Below, piece after piece: positions 53,460-62,152 of a stretch of 64,000 nt of DNA; within the stretch, counting starts at the first letter, position 1; every line of letters begins with the position of its first letter. The notes below the pieces were generated by a model. It was not told where the DNA came from. It saw only the letters and a program-made list of their open reading frames with translations, and ran no database searches. This DNA is from Erythrobacter mangrovi. Its GTDB lineage: Bacteria; Pseudomonadota; Alphaproteobacteria; Sphingomonadales; Sphingomonadaceae. A program made the position numbers and the translations under genes. The stretch lies in NCBI RefSeq assembly GCF_013260645.1, contig NZ_CP053921.1, positions 372,001 to 436,000 of the forward strand, in the 5' to 3' direction.

Positions 53460-54920
53460 ATGACCGAGGATGAGCGCCCCCCTCTGGATCGTGACGACGA
53501 CGATGTGATGCTGGCGGATTCGCCAGTCGAGGAAGCGCGCCCGGACGACCGCATCGACGACGAGCGGATGGACGAGGAGAACACGCTCAAGCCCGAATTC
53601 GTCCGTGCGGTCGAAGACGCCCTGGAAAAGGGTGACGGGCAGGCGGTCTACGATCTCGTCGAGCCGCTCCATCCCGCCGACATCGCCGACCTGTTCGAGC
53701 TGATCGAAAAGGACGACCGCGCGCCGCTGGCCGCCGCGATCACCGATTTGATGAGCGGCGAGGTGATCGCCGAGCTCAACGATTACGTCCGCGAGGACAT
53801 GATGGAGGCGCTGCCCGCCGAGGCAGTGGCCCAGATCGCCGAGCAGCTCGATACCGACGACGCGGTCCAGTTGATCGAGGACCTGGACGAGGAAGACCAG
53901 CGCGCGGTCCTCGCCGAACTTGACGCGGAAGACCGGATCGCGATCCAGTCGGCACTGGCCTATCCGGAAGAGACCGCGGGCCGCCTGATGAGCCGCGAAT
54001 TCGTCGCGGTGCCCGAAGCGATGACCGTCGGCGACCTGATCGATTTCCTGCGCGACGGACGCGACCTGCCGAGCGAGTTCCTCGAAGTCTTCGTGGTCGA
54101 CGAACGCCACCACCCGGTCGGCACCTGTCAGCTTTCGTGGATCCTGCGCACCCCGCGCGCGATCCCGCTGGGCGACGTGATGAAGCGCGACCAGACTCTG
54201 ATCCCGGCGATGCTCGACCAGGAAGAGGTCGCGCTGATGTTCCAGAAGTACGCGCTGATCAGCGCCGCCGTGGTCGATGAGAGCGGGCGGCTGGTCGGCC
54301 AGATGACCGTCGACGACGTCGTCCACATCATCTCGGAGGAAGCGGGCGAGGACGCGCTGCTGATGTCGGGTGCGGGCGAAGGCGACATCAACGAGCCGAT
54401 CCGCGACGCCTATTCCGCGCGCGTGCGCTGGCTGGTGGCGAACCTCGGCACTGCGCTGGTCGCCAGCCTGATCATCGCCGCATTCGGTGCGGCCATCGAG
54501 AAACTGGTCGCGCTGGCGGTGCTGATGCCGATCGTCGCCAGCATCGGCGGCAATGCCGGCACGCAGACCATGGCTGTGACCGTGCGCGCCATCGCCACCA
54601 ACCAGCTGACCCGATCGAACACCCGCCGCATCCTGTGGCGCGAGATGCGCGTCGCCATGCTCAATGGCGCAACGGTCGCATTGCTGGTCGGTGCGGCAAC
54701 CGCGGCGATCTTCACGCCCCAGCTTGGCGCGGTGATCGCGCTGGCAATGGTCATCAACGTGCTGATCGCCGGTTCGGCCGGGGTGCTCATCCCCGTGGCT
54801 TTCGAGCGGCTGGACCAGGATCCGGCCGTGGCTAGTAGCGTTTTCGTGACGATGATCACTGATTCTATGGGCTTTTTCGCCTTCCTCGGGCTCGCAGTGG
54901 CGAGCGGCATAGTGAGCTAG
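53460..54920 (+). CDS. mgtE: Magnesium transporter MgtE
   Basis: 486 aa. A very acidic N-terminus and MgtE_N helical domain (about 35-155) precede two CBS domains (about 160-290), then five membrane segments (about 320-485) with the conserved IGGNAGTQTMAVTVRAIA, in which the pore Asp-equivalent region lies. MgtE is a Mg2+-gated channel; the acidic cytosolic domains sense Mg2+. No M-box riboswitch-like leader is apparent in the 100-bp upstream gap. Three nt separate it from the next gene. Confidence 0.94.
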   Translation: MTEDERPPLDRDDDDVMLADSPVEEARPDDRIDDERMDEENTLKPEFVRAVEDALEKGDGQAVYDLVEPLHPADIADLFELIEKDDRAPLAAAITDLMSGEVIAELNDYVREDMMEALPAEAVAQIAEQLDTDDAVQLIEDLDEEDQRAVLAELDAEDRIAIQSALAYPEETAGRLMSREFVAVPEAMTVGDLIDFLRDGRDLPSEFLEVFVVDERHHPVGTCQLSWILRTPRAIPLGDVMKRDQTLIPAMLDQEEVALMFQKYALISAAVVDESGRLVGQMTVDDVVHIISEEAGEDALLMSGAGEGDINEPIRDAYSARVRWLVANLGTALVASLIIAAFGAAIEKLVALAVLMPIVASIGGNAGTQTMAVTVRAIATNQLTRSNTRRILWREMRVAMLNGATVALLVGAATAAIFTPQLGAVIALAMVINVLIAGSAGVLIPVAFERLDQDPAVASSVFVTMITDSMGFFAFLGLAVASGIVS

Positions 54921-54923
54921 ACC

Positions 54924-55289
54924 TTGAGCGAACACCGCCCTGTCGCGGACTATCGTGGAAGCTGCCATTGCGGCGCCGTGACCTTCCGTATCACCACTGA
55001 TTTTCCCGAACTGACCACCTGCGACTGCTCGATCTGTCGCCGCAAGAACGCGCTGATGGTGAAGGTGCACGAAAGCGAGTTCGAGCTGCTGTCAGGCGCC
55101 GAAAGCCTGACCGAATACCAGTTCCACACGCATACCGCGCGGCACTTCTTCTGTTCGACCTGCGGCATTTACCCGTTCCACCGCAAGCGCGTGACCCCGG
55201 ACTATGTCGGGATCAACGTCTTCTGCCTCGAAGATTTCGATCCCGAAGGCATTACGGTTCGTGCGACGGTCGGCGCGGGCATGCCCTGA
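54924..55289 (+). CDS. GFA-family zinc protein
   Basis: 121 aa, TTG start 3 nt after mgtE. It shows the GFA cysteine set: GSCHCGAV (about 12-19), CDCSICRRKN (about 33-42) and FCSTCGIYPFH (about 75-85). This is a compact core version compared with the 165-aa family member at 23.2 kb. The catalytic role is unassigned for most of the family. Tight spacing implies co-transcription with mgtE. Confidence 0.82.
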   Translation: MSEHRPVADYRGSCHCGAVTFRITTDFPELTTCDCSICRRKNALMVKVHESEFELLSGAESLTEYQFHTHTARHFFCSTCGIYPFHRKRVTPDYVGINVFCLEDFDPEGITVRATVGAGMP

Positions 55290-55398
55290 CACGAGCGAGC
55301 CGCAAAGCGGGAGTTCGCCACGCCCAGCCCTACAGGATCGAAAAGCCTGCGCCTCTCCCCGGTTGAGGTTTGGGAGAGAGTCTCTACATCGCAGCCCC

Positions 55399-55791
55399 AT
55401 GCCGCTGCATATGACCAAGATCGCCTTCGGGGCGAAAAGCTACGCCGATCTCGAAGGCTGGTTCGAGGAGCGCGAACCGTTCCTGATGACCACGCGCTAT
55501 TTGCCCAAGCGGCACGAGGAGATGGTCGGCGGGTCGCTCTACTGGATCCTCAACCACACGCTGGTCGCCCGCTCACCGATCATCGCTTTCCCGCAGGCGA
55601 AGGACGGCCGCTGGCACATCCACCTGGAGACGCGGCTGATCCGCACCTACCCGCAACCCAAGCGCGCGCACCAAGGCTGGCGCTACCTGACCGAAGACAA
55701 GGCCCCGCGCGACCTGGAGGATGGTGAGGATATCGGTGACGCACTGCCGGGCCAGCTGGCAGGCACGCTGGAGAAGCTGGGGCTGATCTAG
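55399..55791 (+). CDS. DUF1489 family protein
   Basis: 130 aa from the ATG giving MPLHMTKIAFGAKS. Conserved blocks MTTRYLPKRHEEM, GSLYWILNHTLVARSPIIAF and AHQGWRYL match DUF1489, an alphaproteobacterial family of unknown function. No catalytic motif is evident. It follows the GFA gene by 109 bp and its stop overlaps the SDR stop by 4 nt. Confidence 0.8.
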   Translation: MPLHMTKIAFGAKSYADLEGWFEEREPFLMTTRYLPKRHEEMVGGSLYWILNHTLVARSPIIAFPQAKDGRWHIHLETRLIRTYPQPKRAHQGWRYLTEDKAPRDLEDGEDIGDALPGQLAGTLEKLGLI

Positions 55792-56579
55792 CGGCCTTCG
55801 CGCAATCGCGCGATCACGTCGCGGACGTCCATATCGTCGTCCACCCCGAATTCGACGTAGCTTTCCCGCAATGCGTCGATCCTCTCATTGATGCGTTTCA
55901 GATTGCTTCGGTGGCTAACCACAAAACGACGACGGGCGAGGATTTGCGGCACGGTGATGCGCGCAAACTCGCCCACATCCATGCCGTTCCGCATGACGCG
56001 GGCATCGCCGATCGCCGTGAACACCCAGCCGGGAACGATCAGCCCAGCGTGGACATGTTCGGGCAGGTCCTCGCGCAGGCTCTCGGTCAGGCCGAGTACC
56101 GCATGCTTGGCGGCGATATAGGCGGCCGTTTGCGGGACCGCGCAGAAGAAGCTGTTTTCGCTTCCGGTGTTGTAGATCGCCGATGCGACCTGCTGGTCAG
56201 CCATGCGCCCGGCGAATGCGCGGCAACCGTTCCACACGCCCCAGAAATTGACGTCGAAATGCGCACGCGCCGCTATCGGATCGACTTCCCACAGCTTGCC
56301 GCGCGGGCCGCCGACACCGGCGTTGTTGAGCAGCAGTTCGACCGTGCCTAGCTGGTCGAACGCGGCAGTGGCCAGCGCTTCGACCTCACTCTCGATCGCG
56401 ACGTCGCAGGATTGCGCGAGCGCGCCCGGAATTGCGGCCTGTGCGGCGGAGAGCTTCTCGCCAGTAAGATCGGCGAGCATGACTCTGGTCCCTCGCGCCG
56501 CCAGCTCTTGTGCAATGGCAAGTCCGATGCCCGACGCACCGCCGGTAATCACGGCGGTGGCGGGCAGCCAGTTGTTCAC
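55788..56579 (-). CDS. Short-chain dehydrogenase/reductase
   Basis: 263 aa, GTG start overlapping the upstream DsbA-like gene (GTGA). A classical SDR: cofactor motif TGGASGIG (about 9-16), NNAG (about 86-89), catalytic Ser in NTGSENSFF and Y-x3-K in YIAAKHA. LADLTG after strand 2 with an Asp suggests NAD(H) preference. Substrate unknown. It is the last gene of a four-gene chained operon. Confidence 0.88.
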   Translation of the reverse strand: MNNWLPATAVITGGASGIGLAIAQELAARGTRVMLADLTGEKLSAAQAAIPGALAQSCDVAIESEVEALATAAFDQLGTVELLLNNAGVGGPRGKLWEVDPIAARAHFDVNFWGVWNGCRAFAGRMADQQVASAIYNTGSENSFFCAVPQTAAYIAAKHAVLGLTESLREDLPEHVHAGLIVPGWVFTAIGDARVMRNGMDVGEFARITVPQILARRRFVVSHRSNLKRINERIDALRESYVEFGVDDDMDVRDVIARLREGR

Positions 56580-57259
56580 GCAGGAACCCGTTCGGCCACG
56601 CGGCGCAGCGCGATCACATAAGCCTCGGGCGGCTGCGCGCCGGGGATCATGAAGCGATTTTCGACGACCATCGCCGGGACGCCAGTGATGTTCATGTCCC
56701 ACGCCGCACGCTCTTCGGCGCGGACCTTGTGCGCCAGTTCCTCGCTGTCGAGCGCAGCCTGGGCAGCCGTCCGATCGAGCCCGATGCTTTCGGCTACTTC
56801 AAGCAGTACCGCATGGTCGCCGATCTCGCGCCGATCGTTGAAATGCGCGCGGAACAGCGCGAGCTTGAGCTCGGTCTGCTTCTCTGGGCCGAATTCCTCG
56901 GACACCCAGGTGAGCAGCTTATGCGCGTCGAAAGTGTTCCACATGCGCCGTTCGGGCGCGGGCTCCGGCCCTTCATAGTCCAGCGATACGCCCGCACTCT
57001 GCGCGGCTTCGCGCATGCGCGCCTGGTTCGCGCGCGACTGTTCGGGGGTCGAACCGTATTTGCGCGCGATATGCGACAGGGCTTCCTCGCCCTCGCGCGG
57101 CATGTCGGGGTTGAGTTCGAAGGCATGCCAGCGAATGTCCGCCTCGATCTCGCCTTCGAGCTGCTCGAGCCCCTTCTGCAGATTGCCCCAGCCGACCAGG
57201 CACCAGGGGCACATGACGTCGGACCAGATGTCGATACGCAGGGTTCTTGCTTCGCTCAT
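56576..57259 (-). CDS. FrnE-like DsbA-family oxidoreductase (cytoplasmic)
   Basis: 227 aa from the ATG overlapping the nudC stop (ATGA). Thioredoxin-fold with CPWC at about 17-20 (SDVMCPWCLVGW), a helical insert and the cis-Pro loop NITGVPAMVVENRF. Lack of a signal peptide and this motif fit FrnE / 2-hydroxychromene-2-carboxylate isomerase-like proteins, which act in cytoplasmic thiol stress. Pairing with nudC supports a redox or cofactor maintenance role. Confidence 0.87.
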   Translation of the reverse strand: MSEARTLRIDIWSDVMCPWCLVGWGNLQKGLEQLEGEIEADIRWHAFELNPDMPREGEEALSHIARKYGSTPEQSRANQARMREAAQSAGVSLDYEGPEPAPERRMWNTFDAHKLLTWVSEEFGPEKQTELKLALFRAHFNDRREIGDHAVLLEVAESIGLDRTAAQAALDSEELAHKVRAEERAAWDMNITGVPAMVVENRFMIPGAQPPEAYVIALRRVAERVPA

Positions 57260-58125
57260 TTCCTCACCCACCAATGCATCAAGTGATGCGCTATAGCATG
57301 CGTCGGCGGGGCCACGAAGGGACCGCTCCCCGCCAGCGCGTCCTTCACCTCCTCGCGGGTGAAGAAGACCACCTCGGCCATCTCGGTGGTATCAATGTCC
57401 AGTTCGTCGCTATCGGCAAAAGAGTGACAGCCGATCATCAATTGGCTGGGAAAGGGCCACGGCTGGCTGGCAATGTAGTTCACATCGCGCACCCGCACGC
57501 CAGCCTCTTCGAAGACCTCGCGCGCGACCGCTTCCTCGATGCTCTCGCCCGGCTCGACAAAGCCTGCCAGCGCGGAAAAGCGTCCCTCGGGCCAACCGAG
57601 CCCCCGGCCCAGCATCAGCCGGCCTTCGTGCTCGACCAGCATGATCGTGACCGGATCGGTGCGCGGGAAGTGCTGGGTGCCGCAGGCTTCGCAATTGCGC
57701 TGCCAGCCGCCCTTGGCGATCACGGTGGAACCTCCGCATTGCGCGCAAAAACGGTGTCGCGCATGCCAATCGACCAGGCTGCGCGCCCCGCCGTACAACG
57801 CGAGGTCTTCGTGTTGCAACGTCGCCATAAGCGACCACAGCTGCGGATTCGCCATGCGCGGCGAGGCATCGCCGCGCGGCGGGACGGCGGCGAAACAGGC
57901 CTTCCCATTCTCGATGCCGAGGAAACACAGTTCGGCATCTTCCGCCGCATCGGCCAGCGTGCCCCATGCCAGCCGACCCTCATCGTCGAGCGAGGGCATC
58001 AGCCCGTCGAGCGCAAGCAGCCGCGCCTTCCAGTTCATGTAGCCGGCCAGCTGGTCGGGATCGGCCCTTACATGGTCGGCGCGGTCGAGCCGTGATCCGG
58101 TGAACGACAGCATGCCCGCTCTCAC
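57256..58125 (-). CDS. nudC: NAD+ diphosphatase / RNA deNADding enzyme NudC
   Basis: 289 aa using the GTG that overlaps the upstream hydrolase stop; an ATG four codons in is also possible. A zinc ribbon (FCAQCGG ... CEACGTQHFPR, about 141-166) precedes the Nudix box GFVEPGESIEEAVAREVFEE. The SQPWPFPSQLMIG block is the NudC-specific substrate signature. The enzyme splits NAD(H) and can remove NAD caps from RNA. Confidence 0.93.
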   Translation of the reverse strand: MRAGMLSFTGSRLDRADHVRADPDQLAGYMNWKARLLALDGLMPSLDDEGRLAWGTLADAAEDAELCFLGIENGKACFAAVPPRGDASPRMANPQLWSLMATLQHEDLALYGGARSLVDWHARHRFCAQCGGSTVIAKGGWQRNCEACGTQHFPRTDPVTIMLVEHEGRLMLGRGLGWPEGRFSALAGFVEPGESIEEAVAREVFEEAGVRVRDVNYIASQPWPFPSQLMIGCHSFADSDELDIDTTEMAEVVFFTREEVKDALAGSGPFVAPPTHAIAHHLMHWWVRK

Positions 58126-59426
58126 AGGCCGGTCATCGCGGCGAGGTCGGCCAGCACCGCTTCGGGGAAGGCCGCGTGCAGCGGATAGGCGTCCGAAGGC
58201 ATGTATTGCGTCATCATGTTGGCGCGCAGCTGCGCCTTGTAACTCACGAAGGCGACCGTTCCCGCGGCGCCGCCCCAGCCGTAGGCCCCGTCATTGACGC
58301 GACCGCCCGCACCGAAGCCCTGCCCTTCGACCCAGGTTCCCTTGGTCGTGGCGGTTTCGGGCAGCAGGTTCGACGTACCGACCCGGACCGCGGCTTCGCT
58401 CATCACCCGCTTGCCCTCGATCACGCCGAAGCCCAGCAGCATCTTGAGGAAACGGTCGTAATCGCGCGGGCTCGAGACGAGCCCTGCCCCGCCCATCGGG
58501 AAGGCTGGGACATCGAGATAGATCGAGCTGGACGCCGGATCCATCGGCAGCGGCGCACCGTTGTAAATGCCGTAATTGGTCGTCAGGCGCCCGACCTCGC
58601 TCTCGGGCACGGTGAACCAGGTGCTGGTCATGCCAGCCGGATCGAAGATGCGATCCTTGAGGAAGTCATCGAAGCTCTGCCCGCTGGCGACTTCGATCAC
58701 CCGACCCATGAGATCGAGCCCGACCGAGTAGCTCCATTTGGTCCCTGGCTGCAGCACCAGCGGCGCCTTCGCCAGCCGATCGGCGAAGACGTCGAGGCCC
58801 CGCACCGGCTTGGCGCGGCCAAGGCCTGGAATCGGCAGGCGGCTGACCTGTCCGGGGATCAGCCCCTGTTCCTCGTAAAGGTCCTTGATCGGCCCCTGCT
58901 GCACGATGCCGTAACCAAGCCCCGCAGTGTGGGTCAGCAGCATGCGCATAGTGATCGGGCGTTCGGCCGGAACGAGATCGGTGACCGAGCCGTCATAGGT
59001 CTTCTGCACCATCATGTTGGCATAGGCGGGCAGGACATCGGCGAGCGGCTGGTCGAGGCCGATCTTGCCCTCGTCCACCAAGATCATCGCCGCCATGCCG
59101 GTGATGGGCTTGGTCATGGAATAGATGCGATAGAGGCTGTCCGGTCCGGCCTTGGCCTCGCCGCCGATGGCCAGCGTTCCCTGCGAAATGACTTGTGCCG
59201 CCTTCTCGCCCCAGCCCAGCGTCGCGACCATATTGGCGACTTTCCGCGCACCGGCATACTGCTCGATCAGCGAGGTGACCGCGGGCCAAGCGGTGGTTGT
59301 TTCCCGCGCCAGCGCAATGCTGGAGAAAGGCCCCCCGGCCAGCGTTGCCCCGGCAGTGAGCCAGGCACCTGAGCGCAACAGGGCGCGACGCGACAGTTGG
59401 GGGGATTCGAAACTGCGATAGGCCAT
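58122..59426 (-). CDS. Tat-exported serine hydrolase, beta-lactamase (class C-like) family
   Basis: 434 aa from the ATG giving MAYRSFESPQLSRRALLRSG. A twin-arginine signal SRRALLRSG (about 12-20) and hydrophobic stretch are clear. The catalytic S-x-x-K is SMTK (in YRIYSMTKPITGMA), and a late Tyr motif WSYSVGLDLMG is present. Such EstB-like enzymes act as esterases or penicillin-binding-like hydrolases rather than true lactamases. It is the first gene of the four-gene minus-strand operon. Confidence 0.87.
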   Translation of the reverse strand: MAYRSFESPQLSRRALLRSGAWLTAGATLAGGPFSSIALARETTTAWPAVTSLIEQYAGARKVANMVATLGWGEKAAQVISQGTLAIGGEAKAGPDSLYRIYSMTKPITGMAAMILVDEGKIGLDQPLADVLPAYANMMVQKTYDGSVTDLVPAERPITMRMLLTHTAGLGYGIVQQGPIKDLYEEQGLIPGQVSRLPIPGLGRAKPVRGLDVFADRLAKAPLVLQPGTKWSYSVGLDLMGRVIEVASGQSFDDFLKDRIFDPAGMTSTWFTVPESEVGRLTTNYGIYNGAPLPMDPASSSIYLDVPAFPMGGAGLVSSPRDYDRFLKMLLGFGVIEGKRVMSEAAVRVGTSNLLPETATTKGTWVEGQGFGAGGRVNDGAYGWGGAAGTVAFVSYKAQLRANMMTQYMPSDAYPLHAAFPEAVLADLAAMTGL

Positions 59427-59499
59427 GGATTTCCTCTCCAGTGTGGGCGGCGCATTACTGGTGGAGCCATCCCGAGCGGTCAATTGCGAAGTGAAACTG

Positions 59500-59530
59500 T
59501 TGCAATCGCATACTGTCTTAGTTATATAAT
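59500..59530 (+). promoter_or_regulatory. Candidate promoter giving a leaderless mRNA
   Basis: TTGCAA (59500-59505), a 17-bp spacer and TATATA (59523-59528), overlapping TATAAT at 59525-59530. Initiation 5-8 nt downstream would fall on or beside the ATG at 59535. No Shine-Dalgarno sequence is present. Confidence 0.5.
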
Positions 59531-59534
59531 ACAC

Positions 59535-59756
59535 ATGCTCAACATTCTTTCGATCCTGCTGGGTCTCATCGCCCTCGTCATCGCCATCCCCTCGTCGATC
59601 CCCTTGCTCGGCTGGGGCAACTGGATCGCCCTGCCCTTCGCCGTCGCCGGCGCGGGCCTGGGGGCGCTTTCCTCGAGCAATGGCGGACGCAATTTCTGCC
59701 TGATCGTGCTGGTCATCGCCGCGATCCGGCTGAGCCTCGGCGGCGGGATCATCTAA
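59535..59756 (+). CDS. Small membrane protein (73 aa), unknown function
   Basis: 73 aa, almost entirely hydrophobic, with segments at about 3-21, 28-45 and 52-70, separated by a short polar SSSNGGRN loop. No family motif is recognised beyond a general small integral membrane protein. The ATG sits 4 nt after a TATAAT element without a ribosome binding site. Its TAA overlaps the mutY stop by 4 nt. Confidence 0.7.
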   Translation: MLNILSILLGLIALVIAIPSSIPLLGWGNWIALPFAVAGAGLGALSSSNGGRNFCLIVLVIAAIRLSLGGGII

Positions 59757-60766
59757 CGCGCGAGCGCCAGCCGCGCGACCTTGGCGAACAGTGTCGGCAG
59801 GCCCGCGCGGTCGATCTCTTCAAGCGGCCACCATTCGCCCTCGCCGAGCGGTTCGGCTACCTGCTCAACCGAAAGTTCGAGATCGAAGTGGGTAAAGCCG
59901 TGCCGCACGCGGCCGAGCGTTTCGCCCGCAGGGCCACCCGCGCCATTGCCGCGAGCGCTCCAGCCGTCATCGGGCAAGGCACGCATTCCGCCAAGCATGC
60001 CCGTGCCTTCCCGCCGGACTAGCCAAACCGAATCGTCGCGCTCGACCCAGAATGCTCGGCCAAGGCGCAAGGGCTTCGTCTTCTTCGGTGCCTTGATCGG
60101 TAGCCGAGCCGGATCGCCTGTAAGGCGACCCGCGCAGTGGCCGGCGAGCGGGCACAGCAGGCACTTCGGATCGCGCGAAGTGCAGATGCCCGAGCCGAGG
60201 TCCATCATCGCCTGGGCGAAATCGCCCGCCCGCTGGGTCGGGGTTATGCGATCTGCATGGTCGCGGATCGCCTTGCGCGCCCCGGGCAGGGGTTCTTCGA
60301 CTGCGAAGAGCCTCGCAACCACGCGCTCGACGTTGGCATCGACCACCACGGCACGTTCGTCAAAGGCGATCGCCGCGACCGCCGCGGCGGTATAGGCACC
60401 CAGCCCCGGCAGTTCGCGGAGTTCCTCCTCGTTCGCAGGAAAACCACCCAGTTCGGCCACCGCCCGTGCGCATTTCACCAGATTGCGGGCCCGCGAGTAG
60501 TACCCCAGCCCCGCCCAGGCCGCCATGACGTCCTCCTCGGGGGCAGCGGCCAGCGCCTCGACGGTCGGCCAACGCTGGGTGAAGGCGGAGAAATAGGGCT
60601 TTACCGCTGCAACCGTGGTCTGCTGCAGCATCACTTCGGACAGCCACACGCGATAGGGCCAGGAACCATCGCTCGGCAGCACATGCCCTGGCCTCGCACG
60701 CCATGGCAGGTCGCGGGCATGCGCGTCGTACCAGTCGAGAAGCAGGTCGGAGACGGTGGCGGTCAC
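59753..60766 (-). CDS. mutY: A/G-specific adenine DNA glycosylase MutY
   Basis: 337 aa from the GTG giving VTATVSDLLLDWYDAHARDLPWR. The HhH-GPD domain shows MLQQTTVAAVKPYF and ELPGLGAYTAAAVAAIAFDE with catalytic Asp downstream (VVVDANVERVVARL). The [4Fe-4S] loop CTSRDPKCLLCPLAGHC (C-x6-C-x2-C-x5-C) and a C-terminal MutT-like domain follow. It removes A mispaired with 8-oxoG. It is divergent from the DciA-like gene, 29 bp between starts. Confidence 0.94.
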   Translation of the reverse strand: MTATVSDLLLDWYDAHARDLPWRARPGHVLPSDGSWPYRVWLSEVMLQQTTVAAVKPYFSAFTQRWPTVEALAAAPEEDVMAAWAGLGYYSRARNLVKCARAVAELGGFPANEEELRELPGLGAYTAAAVAAIAFDERAVVVDANVERVVARLFAVEEPLPGARKAIRDHADRITPTQRAGDFAQAMMDLGSGICTSRDPKCLLCPLAGHCAGRLTGDPARLPIKAPKKTKPLRLGRAFWVERDDSVWLVRREGTGMLGGMRALPDDGWSARGNGAGGPAGETLGRVRHGFTHFDLELSVEQVAEPLGEGEWWPLEEIDRAGLPTLFAKVARLALAR

Positions 60767-60795
60767 GGCCTGCCTATGGCATGGGCCCAAGCGCA

Positions 60796-61338
60796 ATGGA
60801 ACGGGACGACAGCAAACCGAAGCGCGCAAAGGGCGCCAAGCCCTTCGAAAGGCGGCGCGGCGGTGCGGCCAAGCCGATCAGCGACCTGATGCCGCAGATC
60901 GGGCGCAGCGCCTTCCGTCGCTTCGGCTTCGTGCAGAGTTCGGTGGTGAGCCGCTGGCCCGAAATCGTCGGCGAAACGCATGCCCGCGTGTGCACCCCGG
61001 AAATGATCCGCTTCCCACCTGGGGAGAAGTCCGAAGGGATCATGCACCTGATCGTGCTGCCCGCCCACGCCCCCCTGGTGCAACAGATCCTCCCTGAAAT
61101 CGCAGAGCGTGTGAACCGGTTCTTCGGCTATCGCGCGGTCGCGCGGATCAAGCTGCGGCAAGGTGAGGTTAAGCCGCCGCCAGGCAGGGACCCTCCAAAG
61201 GCGCCGCCGTCGCTCAAGCCGATTCCGATGGAATTGGGCGACAGTCTGCGCGATATCGGCGACCCCGAACTGCGTGCCGTGCTCGAATCGCTCGCGCGCA
61301 GTTTCGGTGACCAAGACGACGGGAACGATACCAGGTGA
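60796..61338 (+). CDS. DUF721 / DciA-like protein
   Basis: 180 aa; an in-frame ATG five codons earlier is an alternative. The DUF721 (DciA) core shows IGRSAFRRFGFVQSSVVSRWPEIVGETHARVCTP in parts and the later LPAHAPLVQQILPEIAERVNRFFGY. DciA loads the replicative helicase DnaB in bacteria lacking DnaC. A disordered C-terminal extension rich in Pro (about 122-145) follows. It overlaps the next gene by 4 nt (GTGA). Gene order mutY / DUF721 / dsbA / smc is common in alphaproteobacteria. Confidence 0.82.
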   Translation: MERDDSKPKRAKGAKPFERRRGGAAKPISDLMPQIGRSAFRRFGFVQSSVVSRWPEIVGETHARVCTPEMIRFPPGEKSEGIMHLIVLPAHAPLVQQILPEIAERVNRFFGYRAVARIKLRQGEVKPPPGRDPPKAPPSLKPIPMELGDSLRDIGDPELRAVLESLARSFGDQDDGNDTR

Positions 61339-62042
61339 CGATGAAAGCGGGTCTGCTCAAATCCATCCTCCTCCTCGCGGCCGGCGCGATAGCGCTCGGT
61401 GCCAGTGCAGAGGACAGTCCAGCGCCCAAGCGCGGCAACTGGTCTGCGACGGTAACCGAAACCGAAGGCGGGCACCTGCTGGGCAATCCCGATGCCCCGG
61501 TGAAGCTGGTGGAGTTCATGAGCTACACCTGCTCGCACTGCGCCGATTTCGCGCGCGAGGGCGATGGCGCACTCAAGCTGTTCTACATTCCCACCGGCAG
61601 GATGAATTACGAGATCCGCCACCTGATCCGCGATCCGGTGGATCTGACTGCCGCGTTGCTCACCCATTGCGGCGATCCCAAGAAGTTCGCGCTCAACCAC
61701 GAAGCCGTCATGTCGCGCTATCCGCAGTGGATCGAGAAGGCGCGCCAAGCCACGCAGGCGCAGCAATCGCGCTGGCAATTCGGCACGCTTTCGGCACGCT
61801 TCCAGGCGATCGCCAGCGATCTCGACTTCTACGAGATAATGGAAACGCGCGGCTACAGCCGTATCGAGGCGGACAGGTGTCTTGCCGACGAGGCCAAGGC
61901 CCGCGAGATCGCCGACACCTCGCGCGCCGATGTGGACAAATACGGCCTCCAGGGCACGCCCAGCTTCGTGCTCGATGGAACGCTGCTGGAGGGCACGCAT
62001 GCTTGGGAAGCGCTGCGCCCCAAGCTGGACGAGGCCATCTAA
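61335..62042 (+). CDS. Periplasmic DsbA-family thioredoxin protein
   Basis: 235 aa, GTG start. A signal peptide (about 1-25, cleaved near GASAEDS) precedes a thioredoxin fold with active site CSHC (in SYTCSHCADF) and a cis-Pro loop LQGTPSFVLDG. The CxHC pattern is DsbA/DsbG-like. It forms disulfides in exported proteins or handles thiol stress. It is one of two adjacent paralogues. Confidence 0.87.
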   Translation: MTMKAGLLKSILLLAAGAIALGASAEDSPAPKRGNWSATVTETEGGHLLGNPDAPVKLVEFMSYTCSHCADFAREGDGALKLFYIPTGRMNYEIRHLIRDPVDLTAALLTHCGDPKKFALNHEAVMSRYPQWIEKARQATQAQQSRWQFGTLSARFQAIASDLDFYEIMETRGYSRIEADRCLADEAKAREIADTSRADVDKYGLQGTPSFVLDGTLLEGTHAWEALRPKLDEAI

Positions 62043-62152
62043 ACCGCTTCCGAGCAGGGATTCGGGGGAAAGCCCTGTGGATACCCCCCTGACCTCCTTC
62101 CATTTCCCTTACCCCCTGCACTAGCCTTCCTTGGACAAATACGAGGATTCCG

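Noticed and set aside
53415..55070. 551-aa minus-strand open frame, His/Asp rich
   Set aside because: Antisense shadow of mgtE; no fold-like pattern.
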